Below are positions 24,348 through 34,811 of a DNA stretch of 64,000 nt, in pieces. The notes under the pieces are model-generated. The model searched no databases. It was not told the DNA's origin and saw only the letters and a list, made by a program, of their open reading frames with translations. Position 1 is the stretch's first letter. The number at the start of each line of letters is the position of its first letter. Source of the DNA: Salibacterium lacus (lineage in GTDB: Bacteria; Bacillota; Bacilli; Bacillales; Marinococcaceae); assembly GCF_042684865.1 (NCBI RefSeq), contig NZ_JBHUML010000002.1, forward strand, positions 744,001 to 808,000, written 5' to 3'. The translations under genes and the position numbers were made by a program.

Positions 24348-25541
24348 TCAGTATTCTTCGTCGTCGTCGATTTCCTGTTCAGGCTCTTCTTCTTCAGGAT
24401 CCACCGCGAAAAACTCATCATCTTCTTCCGGTGTCTCTTCCATTATTTCCAAAGGCAGTGTGCCGCGTGCTCCGTATGAAGGATTCTCGGGATCATACAG
24501 ACCACTTTCAAGTGCTTCGGATTCACTCTTGATGTCAATTTTCCAGCCGGTCAGTTTCGCAGCCAGTCTCGCGTTTTGTCCGCGTTTACCGATAGCAAGC
24601 GACAACTGGTAATCCGGTACGATCACGAGCGTGCTTTTGTCCTCGGCGTCCACTTTGACGTCCAGTACCTTGGAAGGACTGAGCGCGTTCGTTACGTAAT
24701 CAAACACATCCTCTGAATAATGAACAATGTCTATCTTTTCGCCTTTAAGTTCATTTACAATGGTCTGTACCCGCTGTCCCTTGGGTCCTACACAGGATCC
24801 AACGGGATCGACTTCCGGATCTTCGGCATGTACTGAAATTTTGGAACGATCCCCGGCTTCCCTTGCGACAGAGAGAATTTCCACCGTACCATCATGAATC
24901 TCCGGTACTTCCAGTTCAAACAAACGTTTCAAAAGCCCCGGGTGGGATCTGGAAATGAGTATCTGCGGCCCTTTTGTCGTCTTTTCCACTTTAGTGATAT
25001 ACACTTTGAGACGGTCATTGTGCCGGTATGCTTCATTCGACATCTGTTCGCCCTGCGGAAGAAGCGCCTCCACTTTACCGAGATCTACATAAACAAACCG
25101 GTGATCCTGACGCTGGACGATCCCTGTCATGATATCTTCTTCACGATCAATAAAGTCAGAATATATAATACCTCGTTCTGCTTCCCGAACCCTTTGGGTC
25201 ACTACCTGTTTTGCCGTCTGAGCCGCGATTCTTCCAAAGTTCTTCGGCGTGACCTCCAGCTCGACAATATCATCCAGATCATAGTTGGGATCCATCGTCT
25301 GAGCCTCTTCAAGAGCTATCTCCAGCCTCGGATCAAATACTTCCTCGACGATTTCTTTGCGTGCAAACACGCGGATCGTGCCATCTTCACGGTCGATATC
25401 AATCCGCACATTCTGAGCCTGGTTAAAATTTCGTTTATAGGCGGAAATAAGCGCTGCTTCGATGGCTTCAATAATAATTTCCTTTTCAATTCCCTTGTCC
25501 GTTTCCAGTGTGGACAGCGCGTCCATAAAATCACTGTTCAT
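24348..25541 (-). CDS. nusA: Transcription termination/antitermination factor NusA
   Basis: A 397-residue NusA: N-terminal RNA polymerase-binding domain, S1 domain (GIVQRQDHRFVYVDLGKVEALLP), and two KH domains (DPVGSCVGPKGQRVQ and SLAIGKRGQNARLAAKLTGWKID). The last 30 residues are strongly acidic (EETPEEDDEFFAVDPEEEE), making it a little longer than the 371-residue B. subtilis protein. ATG is at 25539-25541; a GGGGGA lies about 11 bases upstream. Confidence 0.97.
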   Translation of the reverse strand: MNSDFMDALSTLETDKGIEKEIIIEAIEAALISAYKRNFNQAQNVRIDIDREDGTIRVFARKEIVEEVFDPRLEIALEEAQTMDPNYDLDDIVELEVTPKNFGRIAAQTAKQVVTQRVREAERGIIYSDFIDREEDIMTGIVQRQDHRFVYVDLGKVEALLPQGEQMSNEAYRHNDRLKVYITKVEKTTKGPQILISRSHPGLLKRLFELEVPEIHDGTVEILSVAREAGDRSKISVHAEDPEVDPVGSCVGPKGQRVQTIVNELKGEKIDIVHYSEDVFDYVTNALSPSKVLDVKVDAEDKSTLVIVPDYQLSLAIGKRGQNARLAAKLTGWKIDIKSESEALESGLYDPENPSYGARGTLPLEIMEETPEEDDEFFAVDPEEEEPEQEIDDDEEY

Positions 25542-25596
25542 GAGTATCGGTTTCCCCCTTACACCTGCCGCAGCCCCGTAGTGAAGCTGTGGTCTT

Positions 25597-26067
25597 CTAA
25601 AATTGGATTGCCAGTCTCGCTTTTGCTACTTTTTCGTATGGTACGTCATAGGTGACGGTTTTCTGCTTTTCGGTTGTTTCGATGCTGAGCCGTTCTTCAT
25701 CAAAGTCCGAAAGTGTGCCTTCAAAGGCTTTCCCGCCGTCCACCGCTTCGTACGTCGTTACATACACATGCTTTCCTACAGCACGGTGCAGGTCTTTTTT
25801 CGTTTTCAACGGACGCTCGGCTCCCGGTGAGGAAACGTCGAGATAATAGGCTCCCTGAATGATATTCTCATGATCCAGTGCCTCACCCAGTTTTTCACTC
25901 ACACTGCCGCAGTCTTCAATATCCACGCCGTTTTCTCCATCAATGTACACTTTCAAAAACCAGTGTTTTCCCTCTTGTTTATATTCAACATCCACAAGCT
26001 CCAGTCCCATTTCTTCCACAATCGGTTCTGCTATCCCGGATGCCTGCTCTATTATCCTGTTACTCAT
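25597..26067 (-). CDS. rimP: Ribosome maturation factor RimP
   Basis: A 156-residue RimP, needed for 30S maturation, first gene of the rimP-nusA-infB operon. Marks are ELVDVEYKQEGKHWFLKVYID, DIEDCGSVSEKLGEALD and YYLDVSSPGAERPL. I chose ATG at 26065-26067 behind AAAGGAGG; the open frame extends far upstream through a leader hairpin and is not coding there. Confidence 0.96.
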   Translation of the reverse strand: MSNRIIEQASGIAEPIVEEMGLELVDVEYKQEGKHWFLKVYIDGENGVDIEDCGSVSEKLGEALDHENIIQGAYYLDVSSPGAERPLKTKKDLHRAVGKHVYVTTYEAVDGGKAFEGTLSDFDEERLSIETTEKQKTVTYDVPYEKVAKARLAIQF

Positions 26068-26143
26068 CGCCTGCCTCCTTTGCTTCACTGCCATGACCGG
26101 TTCATCCCGCACAGTCCCCGTTCCGGGGCGGCGGGCAAAACGA

Positions 26144-26229
26144 AAGAGTGGGCTAAAACCCACTCTTCTCCGGACGTGCTTATACGAGGTATCTGCAATC
26201 ATGTTATCACAGTATGCATGGAAATGCAA
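26144..26229 (-). promoter_or_regulatory. rimP operon promoter and leader hairpin
   Basis: A candidate promoter TTGCAT (26224-26229) - 17 bases - TAACAT (26201-26206) lies just past the polC stop. About 27 bases after its predicted start is a perfect 9-base hairpin, AAGAGTGGG with CCCACTCTT (26144-26152 and 26159-26167), followed by TCGTTTTG. The hairpin could end the polC transcript, attenuate the new rimP transcript, or both. Confidence 0.6.
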
Positions 26230-26254
26230 GACAGGCCTGCTGCTTCGAGCTTCC

Positions 26255-29200
26255 TTAGAAAAGGGAGAGCTGATTGGATTCCGGCAGTCCATCCAGACAA
26301 CCGTGCAGATCGAGGTGTTCAATAACGGTCTTCGTTGCCCGGCTCCGCTGCTGCAAGTCCTCTTTCGACAGAAATTCTCCGTCTTCCCGGGATTTCACTA
26401 TGTTCCGCGCAGCATTGGTGCCGACACCATCAAGGGAATCAAACGGAGGAATAAGACTGTCTCCGTCCACGACGAATTCACTTGCTTTGGAACGGTACAG
26501 ATCCACCTTCTGGAAAGAGTAGCCGCGTTCACACATTTCAAGCGCCAGTTCCAGCACCGTGACAAGACTTTTCTCTTTGGGCGGGGCTTCCATTCCTTTG
26601 GCCTGGATTTCTTCAATTCTTGCACGGATCGAAGCGCCGCCCTTCACCATGGTTGGTATTTCAAAATCATCGGCCCTTACGGTGAAGTAGGCAGCGTAGA
26701 AGAGAATCGGATGGTGAACTTTGAAATAAGCGATCCGGACCGCCATCAATACATACGCAGCCGCGTGGGCTTTGGGGAACATGTACTTGATTTTCAGGCA
26801 TGACTCAATGTACCAGTCCGGCACTCCGTTTTTCTTCATTTCTTCCACCCACTCGTCCTGCAGCCCTCTTCCTTTGCGCACGTATTCCATGATTTTAAAG
26901 GCAAGGGAGTGCTCGACTCCTTTGTAGATCAAATAAACCATAATATCGTCCCGGCATCCGATAACGTCTTTCAGTTCGCACGTGCCGCTTCGTATTAATT
27001 CGTCGGCGTTGCCAAGCCACACGTCGGCCCCGTGGGAAAGACCGGAAATCTGCACCAGTTCGGAAAATGTGGAAGGGTTGGTTTCTTCCAGCATCTGCCG
27101 CACAAAGCGGGTGCCGAACTCGGGAATGCCGTACGTTCCTGATTGACACTTGATTTGTTCCGGTGTCACGCCGAGTACTTCCGGCCCGCTGAAAATTTTC
27201 ATTACCTCATCATCATCGACCGGAATTGTATTCGGGTCAATACCGCTTAAATCCTGGAGCATACGGATGACCGTTGGATCATCGTGGCCGAGAATATCGA
27301 GCTTCAGCAGATTGTCATGGATGGAATGGAAATCGTAATGCGTCGTTTTCCACTCTGAATCTTTGTCATCAGCTGGAAACTGAATCGGGCTGAAATCGTG
27401 GATATCGTATTCATCAGGCACGACGATGATTCCTCCCGGGTGCTGGCCGGTCGTCCGTTTCACCCCGGTACAGCCGGAGACGAGACGATCAATTTCCGCC
27501 CCGCGGTAATGGGCCTCCATATCCTGCTGGTATCCCTTAACAAAGCCGTACGCGGTTTTGTCAGCGACGGTGCCGATTGTTCCTGCGCGGTAGACACGAT
27601 CCTCGCCAAACAGCTCTTTTGTGTAATTATGGGCAGTCGGCTGATAATCCCCGGAGAAGTTCAAATCAATATCAGGGACTTTATCCCCTTTAAATCCAAG
27701 GAACGTCTCAAAGGGGATGTCATGCCCATCTTTTGTATACACCTCGCCGCATGCCTCGCAATTCTTTACCGGCAGGTCGAAGCCGGAACCGACTGATCCG
27801 TCATTAAAAAACTCGGAATGCCGGCAGGAGGGGCATACGTAATGCGGGGGAAGTGGATTTACTTCTGTGATGTCGGTCATCGTCGCAACAAACGAAGAGC
27901 CGACCGATCCCCGGGAGCCGACGAGGTAGCCATCCTCCAGTGATTTTGTTACAAGTTTCTGCGATATGAGATAAATAACGGCAAATCCGTTTCCAATAAT
28001 ACTTTCCAGCTCTCTTTCAAGCCTCTCTTCCACAAGCTGGGGCAGTTCTTCTCCGTAGATACGGCGGGCCTTGTTATAGCACATGTCCCGTATTTCCTGG
28101 TCGGACCCTTCGATGTTCGGAGTATACAGCTCATCGGGCACCGGCTGAAGGTCTTCCACCTGTTCGGTCAACCTTTTCGGTGTATGAACAACAAGCTCTG
28201 CCGCTTCTTCTTGTCCTAAAAAGGAAAAGCTGTCCAGCATTTCCTGTGTCGTTTTAAACCAGACATCCGGAAGAGTCTGCTTGTTGAGAGGATTTGCCCC
28301 TCCCTGGGAAGCGATCAGGATTTTCCGGTAAATATGCTCCTCCGGTTCAATGTAATGGGCATTGCCGGTAGCTGCCACCGGTTTGTCGAGTTCTTTTCCG
28401 AGCTGAACAATTTTTTGGATGATATCATGCACCGCATCTTCACTTTTTACGAGCTCTTTTTCCACGAGATGAGCATAATTGGAAGGCGGCTGTACTTCGA
28501 GGTAATCGTAGAAGGCGGCTGCATTTCTTGCATCCTCCCACGATTTCTGCATCATCGTCTCAAACACTTCCCCCTTGTCGCACGCCGAACCGACAAGAAG
28601 TCCTTCACGGTGCTGCTGCAGCTTGGAACGCGGAATCCGCGGTGTCCGGTGAAAATAGTTGACATGGGAAAGGGAAACAAGCTGATAGAGATTTTTCAAC
28701 CCTTCCTGGGTCCGCGCAATCAATGTACAGTGTGAAGGGCGGAGACGGTGAAAATCGCCCCGGCCCATATTCCGGTTCAGATCGCGGTGCAGTGACAAAT
28801 CCTCCTGAAGGGCGTCTTTTATCATTTTCCAGAGCAGATAGCCGGTTGCTTCCGCGTCATAAATGGCACGGTGATGGCTCACCAGCTCAATGTCAAAGGT
28901 TTTACACAGTGTATTCAGGCGGTGATTTTTAAGATGCGGATACAGAAAGCGGCCGAGTTCGAGCGTATCAATTACCGGGTTCTGCGCTTTTTCCAGTCCT
29001 GCTTTTTTGTACCCTTCATTCAAAAATCCCATATCAAAAGATGCATTGTGCGCGACCAGCACCGCATCAGAACTGAATGTATGGAAGTCGCGGAGAACAT
29101 CTTCCACTTCCGGCTGCCCTTCCAGCATGTCATCGGTGATGCCGGTCAAATCCGTGATCGTCGCGGTCAGTTTTTCGTGCGGGTTGGCAAACGATTCGAA

Positions 29201-30553
29201 ACGGTCGATAATCTCCCCGTCTTTCACTTTGACGGCGGCAAGTTCGATGATGGTGTCATACACAACAGATAATCCGGTCGTCTCGACGTCAAACACGACA
29301 TACGTATCATCAGCAAGTACCCGGTCGGCTTCGTTGTAAGCAATCGGAACACCGTCATCAACAAGATTGGCCTCCATGCCGTAAAGCACTTTCACTCCAT
29401 GTTTCTTTCCGGCGTCGTAAGCTTCAGGAAACGACTGAACGACGGCATGGTCGGTGATGGCGACTGCTTCATGGCCCCATTCCGCAGCTTTTTCCACGTA
29501 CTGGGAGGCGGTCGTTACAGCGTCCATCTGGCTCATCACGGTATGGGCATGCAGTTCCACCCTTTTATCTTCCGCGTCATCCTGACGCTTTGAAGGGTCT
29601 ACTTCCACCACGTCGTTGGCAATCATGACCAGGTCACGGACAAAGGTATCATTCTGTACACCGCCGCGGGCTTTCAGCCACATTCCTTTTTTCACGGCCT
29701 GAAGCTGGGGGACATCTTCTTTGTCGCGCGAAAACATTTTAATGAGAATGGAATCGGTATAATCCGTTATTTTGAAAGTAAGCAGCGTGCGGCCGCTTCG
29801 AAGTTCACGGGTTTCCGCTTCAAATACATATCCCTGCACCGTCATACGGCGTTCTTCTTCCTGGATTGTTTCAAGCGGAGCGGGCTCGTCTTTGACAGGA
29901 TAGCCGATCTGCAGTTTCCGGACGCTCTGCTCCTGTGCGTTCTGCTGTTCCTGTTTCTTTTTTTCCATCATCGCTTCGACAACTTTGGATTGGTCTTCCT
30001 GTCTCTTTTTTTCTTCAAAACGGGCTGCTTCTTCCTCCGAATGCTCCACCGTGGTGGTGATCCGGCACGGTGCAAAACCAAGAGACTGCAGGACCTCATT
30101 CAGCGGTTCCTGCAGTTTCCTCTCAAACATGGTTCCTTCCGCCTCATTTTTGGAAGGGATGACGAGGCTGCCATTTTCCACCGCCGGTTTCCCGCCGTTC
30201 AGCCGCTGACGCAGATAAGGAGCAATGCCGTGAAGACGATCAATAATGGACGGCCAGTACTCCGGAAGAACATCCATCGGTAGCGGACCGGATTCATACG
30301 TGATGGAAAACCGAACAGAAGCGATGTGGCGGAAGGCCTGCGTGATACGTTCCTGTATTCCGGCAAAGACAGTATAGGGAAGATGGCTGTATAATTGCAG
30401 CTGGAAGTGCCACGTCTGATCTTCTTTATTGATGGTAAGCTTCTGAATGCTTCCGTCCTGCAGATAAGCCTGCACCTGATCTTTTGGCATTCCTATCTGT
30501 TCCATCAAAAGCTGAAACCGTTCTTTTCTGATTTTCTGTTCTTCTTCCGTCAT
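26255..30553 (-). CDS. polC: DNA polymerase III PolC-type (replicative)
   Basis: A 1432-residue replicative polymerase of low-GC Gram-positives. Order: N-terminal domains, OB domain, PHP domain (RVELHAHTVMSQMDAVT, about residue 335), an inserted DnaQ-type 3'-5' exonuclease (VVFDVETTGL, about 415), a zinc-binding segment (CPSCRH...CEACGE, about 905-935), and palm motifs including PDIDLNFSGDYQ (about 955) and YMFPKAHAAAY. ATG is at 30551-30553 behind GGAAGGGGGG. It is the last gene of the uppS-polC unit, 31 bases after proS. Confidence 0.98.
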   Translation of the reverse strand: MTEEEQKIRKERFQLLMEQIGMPKDQVQAYLQDGSIQKLTINKEDQTWHFQLQLYSHLPYTVFAGIQERITQAFRHIASVRFSITYESGPLPMDVLPEYWPSIIDRLHGIAPYLRQRLNGGKPAVENGSLVIPSKNEAEGTMFERKLQEPLNEVLQSLGFAPCRITTTVEHSEEEAARFEEKKRQEDQSKVVEAMMEKKKQEQQNAQEQSVRKLQIGYPVKDEPAPLETIQEEERRMTVQGYVFEAETRELRSGRTLLTFKITDYTDSILIKMFSRDKEDVPQLQAVKKGMWLKARGGVQNDTFVRDLVMIANDVVEVDPSKRQDDAEDKRVELHAHTVMSQMDAVTTASQYVEKAAEWGHEAVAITDHAVVQSFPEAYDAGKKHGVKVLYGMEANLVDDGVPIAYNEADRVLADDTYVVFDVETTGLSVVYDTIIELAAVKVKDGEIIDRFESFANPHEKLTATITDLTGITDDMLEGQPEVEDVLRDFHTFSSDAVLVAHNASFDMGFLNEGYKKAGLEKAQNPVIDTLELGRFLYPHLKNHRLNTLCKTFDIELVSHHRAIYDAEATGYLLWKMIKDALQEDLSLHRDLNRNMGRGDFHRLRPSHCTLIARTQEGLKNLYQLVSLSHVNYFHRTPRIPRSKLQQHREGLLVGSACDKGEVFETMMQKSWEDARNAAAFYDYLEVQPPSNYAHLVEKELVKSEDAVHDIIQKIVQLGKELDKPVAATGNAHYIEPEEHIYRKILIASQGGANPLNKQTLPDVWFKTTQEMLDSFSFLGQEEAAELVVHTPKRLTEQVEDLQPVPDELYTPNIEGSDQEIRDMCYNKARRIYGEELPQLVEERLERELESIIGNGFAVIYLISQKLVTKSLEDGYLVGSRGSVGSSFVATMTDITEVNPLPPHYVCPSCRHSEFFNDGSVGSGFDLPVKNCEACGEVYTKDGHDIPFETFLGFKGDKVPDIDLNFSGDYQPTAHNYTKELFGEDRVYRAGTIGTVADKTAYGFVKGYQQDMEAHYRGAEIDRLVSGCTGVKRTTGQHPGGIIVVPDEYDIHDFSPIQFPADDKDSEWKTTHYDFHSIHDNLLKLDILGHDDPTVIRMLQDLSGIDPNTIPVDDDEVMKIFSGPEVLGVTPEQIKCQSGTYGIPEFGTRFVRQMLEETNPSTFSELVQISGLSHGADVWLGNADELIRSGTCELKDVIGCRDDIMVYLIYKGVEHSLAFKIMEYVRKGRGLQDEWVEEMKKNGVPDWYIESCLKIKYMFPKAHAAAYVLMAVRIAYFKVHHPILFYAAYFTVRADDFEIPTMVKGGASIRARIEEIQAKGMEAPPKEKSLVTVLELALEMCERGYSFQKVDLYRSKASEFVVDGDSLIPPFDSLDGVGTNAARNIVKSREDGEFLSKEDLQQRSRATKTVIEHLDLHGCLDGLPESNQLSLF

Positions 30554-30584
30554 GAAAACCCCCCTTCCAGTTTAGAGACGATCA

Positions 30585-32288
30585 TCAGCTGAATAAGGAA
30601 GAAAGATAGTCCGCCAGATTGTCGGCGTGTACTTCTTCCATCTCACCTGTTCTTCTCTCTTTCACTTCTACAATGCCGTCTCCTGCTTTTTTTCCGCACG
30701 TTATCCTAACCGGAAGTCCGACGAGATCGGCATCTTTGAATTTCACTCCGGCTCTTTCCTTCCGGTCATCAAACAGCACGTCATATCCCTGCTCCCGCAG
30801 AATCTCATAAAGCTTTTCGCCAAGATCCATCTGGTCTTCCTGTTTTGAATTCAGAACGAGCAGATGCAGATCAAACGGTGCCACACTCTGCGGCCAGATC
30901 AGTCCATTTTCATCATGATGCTGCTCAATAACTGCCGCCAGCGTACGGCTCACTCCAATGCCGTAACACCCCATCAAAAGCGGACGGGAGCTGCCGTTTT
31001 CATCCAGATAAAAAGCACCGAGCGCTTCACTGTATTTGGTTCCGAGTTTGAAGACATGTCCCACTTCAATGCCTTTGGCAAACTGAATGGTACCTTCTCC
31101 GTCCGGCGCTGGATCCCCTTCTTTAACAAACCGGAAATCGCCGTATTGATCGATGTTCATATCACGCCTGGGATGAACGTGCAGCAGATGGGTATCGGTT
31201 TCATTTGCTCCGCACACACCCGAAGACAGACCCTTTACTGCATAATCGGCCATGACGTTCACCTTATCAAAAGCACCCACAGGACCGATAAAACCTGGTT
31301 CTGTCCCAAACAGGCTGCGGATTTCCTCTTCGTCTGCCGGTCTTACGGTTTCAGCATCCAGTGCATTTGTGATTTTGATATCATTTAATTCATGGTCGCC
31401 GCGGCATATAAACAGCACAGGTTCCTCGTCCACGATAAACAGAACCGACTTGATAAGCCGGTCATGCGGAATGGAGAGGTATGTTGCTGCCTCGTCCATA
31501 GAGCGCACGTCCGGTGTATGTACACTCTTTACTTCTTCATCCGGCACAGCGCTTTCGGTAAATGTATCGGGGAGATCCGCGATTTCAAGATTGGCGGCGT
31601 AATCTGATGCATCCGAGTAAGCAATGGTGTCTTCTCCTACGTCAGACAGCACCATAAATTCATGGGTGCCGCCTTTACCGCCGATGGCCCCGGCATCGGC
31701 TTTTACAGCCCGGAAATCAAGACCACAGCGCCTGAATATATTGGAATACGCTTCATACATAGCGTCATAGCTGCGAGCCAGGCTTTCCGTGTCCGGATTA
31801 AACGAGTACGCATCTTTCATGATAAATTCTCTCGACCGGAGTACACCAAAACGCGGCCGGCGCTCATCCCGGTATTTCGTCTGAATCTGATACAGATTGA
31901 CCGGAAGTTTTTTGTAGCTGTTCAGTTCATCCCGCACGAGACTTGTAATGACTTCTTCGTGAGTCGGTCCCAGAACAAACTGCCGCTCATTACGGTCATT
32001 CAAACGCATCAGCTCCGGACCATAATCATTGAGGCGGCCGGATTCCTCCCACAGTTCTGATGGCTGCACGGCGGGCATCAGAATCTCCTGGGCTCCGCTC
32101 TTATCCATTTCCTCCCGGATGATTTCCTCGACGTGATTAAGCACTCTCCTGCCGAGCGGAAGATAAGAGTATATGCCCGAAGCCGTCTGCCGGATAAGCC
32201 CTGCTCTCAGCATCAGCTGATGGCTTGGAATATCCGCTCCCTGCGGCATATCCCGCAAGGTCGGGCTGAAAAGAAATTGTTGTCTCAT
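30585..32288 (-). CDS. proS: Prolyl-tRNA synthetase (bacterial type)
   Basis: A 567-residue class II synthetase with the bacterial INS editing domain between motifs 2 and 3. Start MRQQFLFSPTLRDMPQGADI, motif 1 near PSELWEESGR, motif 2 TKYRDERRPRFGVLRSREF, and motif 3 in GCYGIGVSRTLAAVIEQ are present. It lies 56 bases after rseP. No T-box leader is visible, so it depends on the operon. Confidence 0.97.
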   Translation of the reverse strand: MRQQFLFSPTLRDMPQGADIPSHQLMLRAGLIRQTASGIYSYLPLGRRVLNHVEEIIREEMDKSGAQEILMPAVQPSELWEESGRLNDYGPELMRLNDRNERQFVLGPTHEEVITSLVRDELNSYKKLPVNLYQIQTKYRDERRPRFGVLRSREFIMKDAYSFNPDTESLARSYDAMYEAYSNIFRRCGLDFRAVKADAGAIGGKGGTHEFMVLSDVGEDTIAYSDASDYAANLEIADLPDTFTESAVPDEEVKSVHTPDVRSMDEAATYLSIPHDRLIKSVLFIVDEEPVLFICRGDHELNDIKITNALDAETVRPADEEEIRSLFGTEPGFIGPVGAFDKVNVMADYAVKGLSSGVCGANETDTHLLHVHPRRDMNIDQYGDFRFVKEGDPAPDGEGTIQFAKGIEVGHVFKLGTKYSEALGAFYLDENGSSRPLLMGCYGIGVSRTLAAVIEQHHDENGLIWPQSVAPFDLHLLVLNSKQEDQMDLGEKLYEILREQGYDVLFDDRKERAGVKFKDADLVGLPVRITCGKKAGDGIVEVKERRTGEMEEVHADNLADYLSSLFS

Positions 32289-32344
32289 AACAAAGACCCT
32301 CTTTCATCTATGATTTACGAAAAATGATTCCCTCCACTTCCAAG

Positions 32345-33607
32345 TTAAAGGAAGAAATTATTGATGTCATTCCAGGTGACGACCAAGATAAGGAGAAAAA
32401 GCAGTGCAAATCCCAAGAAGTGAATCATTCCTTCTTTCTGCGGGTCCACGGGTTTCCCGCGGATTGCTTCGTATCCTATAAATAACAGTCTTCCGCCATC
32501 AAGAGCCGGAAGCGGCAGAAGATTGACAATGCCGAGGTTCACGCTGAGCATTGCCGCGAACTGAATAAGAACGACCATCCCCATGGACGCTGCTTCGCCT
32601 GTGTAGTTATAGATACCAACAGGGCCTGAAACAAAGTCCAGGGAGAAATCCCCCGTAAATATCATACTGAGCGTATCAACGATCACCGTTGTCACCTGGA
32701 TGACCTGATCTCCGCCGTACTGCACAGCTCCCAATACAGCGTGGTCGACAGGAGCACGAACTCCGACCATGCCGACTTCCTCTCCTGTAGCTTCAATCGT
32801 ACGCGAGTAGGTTTCTACCGAGGCTGACAACTGCTCGCCGCTGCGGGTGAATTCAACGTTGATTTCCTCATTGGGATGCTCCTGGATAACTGAGGTCATT
32901 TCCTGCCAGCTATCCACCGGCTGACCGGCTATCGAGGTGATTTCATCCCCCTGCTGCATACCGGCTTCTTTCGCGGGGCTGTCAGCATTAAGTTCGCCAA
33001 ACGCTGCTTGGTCCTGCGGCACTCCGTTGATCATGCCAAGAAGTATAAACACGACAAACGCAAGAATGAAATTCATGAAGGGCCCGGCGAATATAGCCAG
33101 GGCTTTGCGCAGCGGTGATTTGGAACGGAATTGTCGGTTCAGCGGCGCAATCTGTTCCGGCTGTTCGTCTACGATCAAATCACACTTCTCGTCAACGTGA
33201 AACGTCTGCAGTCCTTCTTCTTCATCAGCATAGGCTTCAATAAAAAGACGCTCTTCCAGGTCAATCCGTTCTACAGAAACCACTTTTGCTTCAGGATGCT
33301 TTGATTTATTGTTCACAATAATCTGCTGCACTCTGCCGTCTCCCTGGAAAACAAGACCTATTTCATACCCCGGTTTAATCTGGACCTCTTCCGGGTCTTC
33401 TCCTGCCATACGGACAAAACCGCCGAGGGGCAGAAGACGTACGGTATATACGGTTTCATTCCGCTTGGTCGTAAATATTTTCGGGCCGAACCCAATGGCG
33501 AATTCGCGGCATAAAATCCCTGCTTTTTTGGCAACGTAAAGATGACCCCATTCATGGACAGCGACCAGAACCCCGAACATAATGACGACAGCTATAAAAG
33601 TATCCAC
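32345..33607 (-). CDS. rseP: Site-2 zinc metalloprotease RseP (RasP/YluC)
   Basis: A 420-residue intramembrane protease that cuts anti-sigma factors and signal-peptide remnants. The first membrane segment holds HEWGH (HExxH), a PDZ domain occupies about 205-290 (AKEAGMQQGDEITSIAGQPV), and the LPLPALDGGRLLF motif supplies the third zinc ligand. Start is GTG at 33605-33607 behind AAGGTGGG. It follows dxr by 13 bases. Confidence 0.96.
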   Translation of the reverse strand: MDTFIAVVIMFGVLVAVHEWGHLYVAKKAGILCREFAIGFGPKIFTTKRNETVYTVRLLPLGGFVRMAGEDPEEVQIKPGYEIGLVFQGDGRVQQIIVNNKSKHPEAKVVSVERIDLEERLFIEAYADEEEGLQTFHVDEKCDLIVDEQPEQIAPLNRQFRSKSPLRKALAIFAGPFMNFILAFVVFILLGMINGVPQDQAAFGELNADSPAKEAGMQQGDEITSIAGQPVDSWQEMTSVIQEHPNEEINVEFTRSGEQLSASVETYSRTIEATGEEVGMVGVRAPVDHAVLGAVQYGGDQVIQVTTVIVDTLSMIFTGDFSLDFVSGPVGIYNYTGEAASMGMVVLIQFAAMLSVNLGIVNLLPLPALDGGRLLFIGYEAIRGKPVDPQKEGMIHFLGFALLFLLILVVTWNDINNFFL

Positions 33608-33620
33608 GTTTTTCCCACCT

Positions 33621-34769
33621 TCACTTTATTCGAGAGCGCACGTACGCCCTTGTCTCTTCATCTGTTTCCAGTATGGCCGCAAGATCCGGATTGTCCATTT
33701 TTTGGTGACGCTCGAGCGCCTCTTCTATTCTGTCTTCAATCGAAAGAAATGTTATGTCTCCCTGCAGAAATGCGGCAACGGCTTCTTCATTGGCAGCGTT
33801 TAACACCGCCGGCGTCGTGCCGCCTTCCCGGCCGGCATCATAGGCAAACTGGAGACACCTGTACCGCTGGAAGTCCGGTTTCGAAAAATGCAGCGCTCCT
33901 GTTTCCCATAAGTTTAACCTTTTTGTATCGTCTAATTCAAGCCTTTCGGGGTGGGAAAGAGCATATTGAATCGGCACTCTCATATCCGGAGAACCGAGCT
34001 GGGCGATCACACTTTTATCCCGGTATTCCACAAGGGAATGAATAATGCTTTCCTTATGAAGAACAACATCGAGCGCATCATAGGGCATATTAAACAGCCA
34101 GTGGGCTTCAATGACCTCAAACCCTTTATTCATCATCGTTGCGGAGTCTATCGTAATTTTGGCCCCCATGTTCCAGTTCGGGTGCTGGAGCGCGTCCTCT
34201 ACTGTAACGCCGCGGAGCTGTTCTCTTGTTTTATCCCGGAAACTCCCGCCGGAAGCGGTCAGAATAATTCTGTCCACTTCTTTCAGTGAATTTCCTTCCA
34301 GGCTCTGCTGCACGGCAGAGTGTTCACTGTCCACCGGCAGCAGCTGCACCTCATGTCTGGCGGCCTTTTCCGTCACAATATGCCCTGCCGTAACCAGGGT
34401 TTCTTTATTGGCAATCCCGATATCCATGCCTGCCTCTATTGCCTGCAGCGTCGGTTCAAGTCCCATACTTCCAACGACGGCGTTCATAAGAAGGTCTCCG
34501 CCACCCGGGACTGCGGCTGCAATCAGGCCTTCCTTCCCGTAGTGGACGGTCGTATTTCCATCTACTCTGGCCCGGATATACTCCGCGTCTTCTTTTCGTT
34601 CCACTGCAGCAGTAAGCGGTTTGAACTCTTCAATCTGTTCCATCAACGTATTTACATTTCTGCCGGCGGCAAGAGAAAGAATCCGGAATGATTCCGGATG
34701 TTTCCGGACGATATCAAGCGTCTGCCGGCCGATCGAGCCGGTGGATCCAATGAGTGCTATATTTTTCAT
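33621..34769 (-). CDS. dxr: 1-deoxy-D-xylulose-5-phosphate reductoisomerase
   Basis: A 382-residue enzyme of the MEP isoprenoid pathway. It has NADPH-binding IALIGSTGSIGRQTLD, ANKETLVTAGHIV, PVDSEHSAVQQSLEG and NMGAKITIDSATMMNKG. ATG at 34767-34769 has GAGGAGG upstream. It sits with cdsA and uppS, supplying precursors for the undecaprenyl carrier. Confidence 0.97.
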   Translation of the reverse strand: MKNIALIGSTGSIGRQTLDIVRKHPESFRILSLAAGRNVNTLMEQIEEFKPLTAAVERKEDAEYIRARVDGNTTVHYGKEGLIAAAVPGGGDLLMNAVVGSMGLEPTLQAIEAGMDIGIANKETLVTAGHIVTEKAARHEVQLLPVDSEHSAVQQSLEGNSLKEVDRIILTASGGSFRDKTREQLRGVTVEDALQHPNWNMGAKITIDSATMMNKGFEVIEAHWLFNMPYDALDVVLHKESIIHSLVEYRDKSVIAQLGSPDMRVPIQYALSHPERLELDDTKRLNLWETGALHFSKPDFQRYRCLQFAYDAGREGGTTPAVLNAANEEAVAAFLQGDITFLSIEDRIEEALERHQKMDNPDLAAILETDEETRAYVRSRIK

Positions 34770-34811
34770 ATTTCCTCCTCGTTACGCTGAAATGATCATC
34801 AGCTTCTTGAA

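Noticed and set aside
24329..24421. Longer N-terminus of rnpM overlapping nusA
   Set aside because: The extension is out of family and the ribosome site and homologue start agree on 24328.
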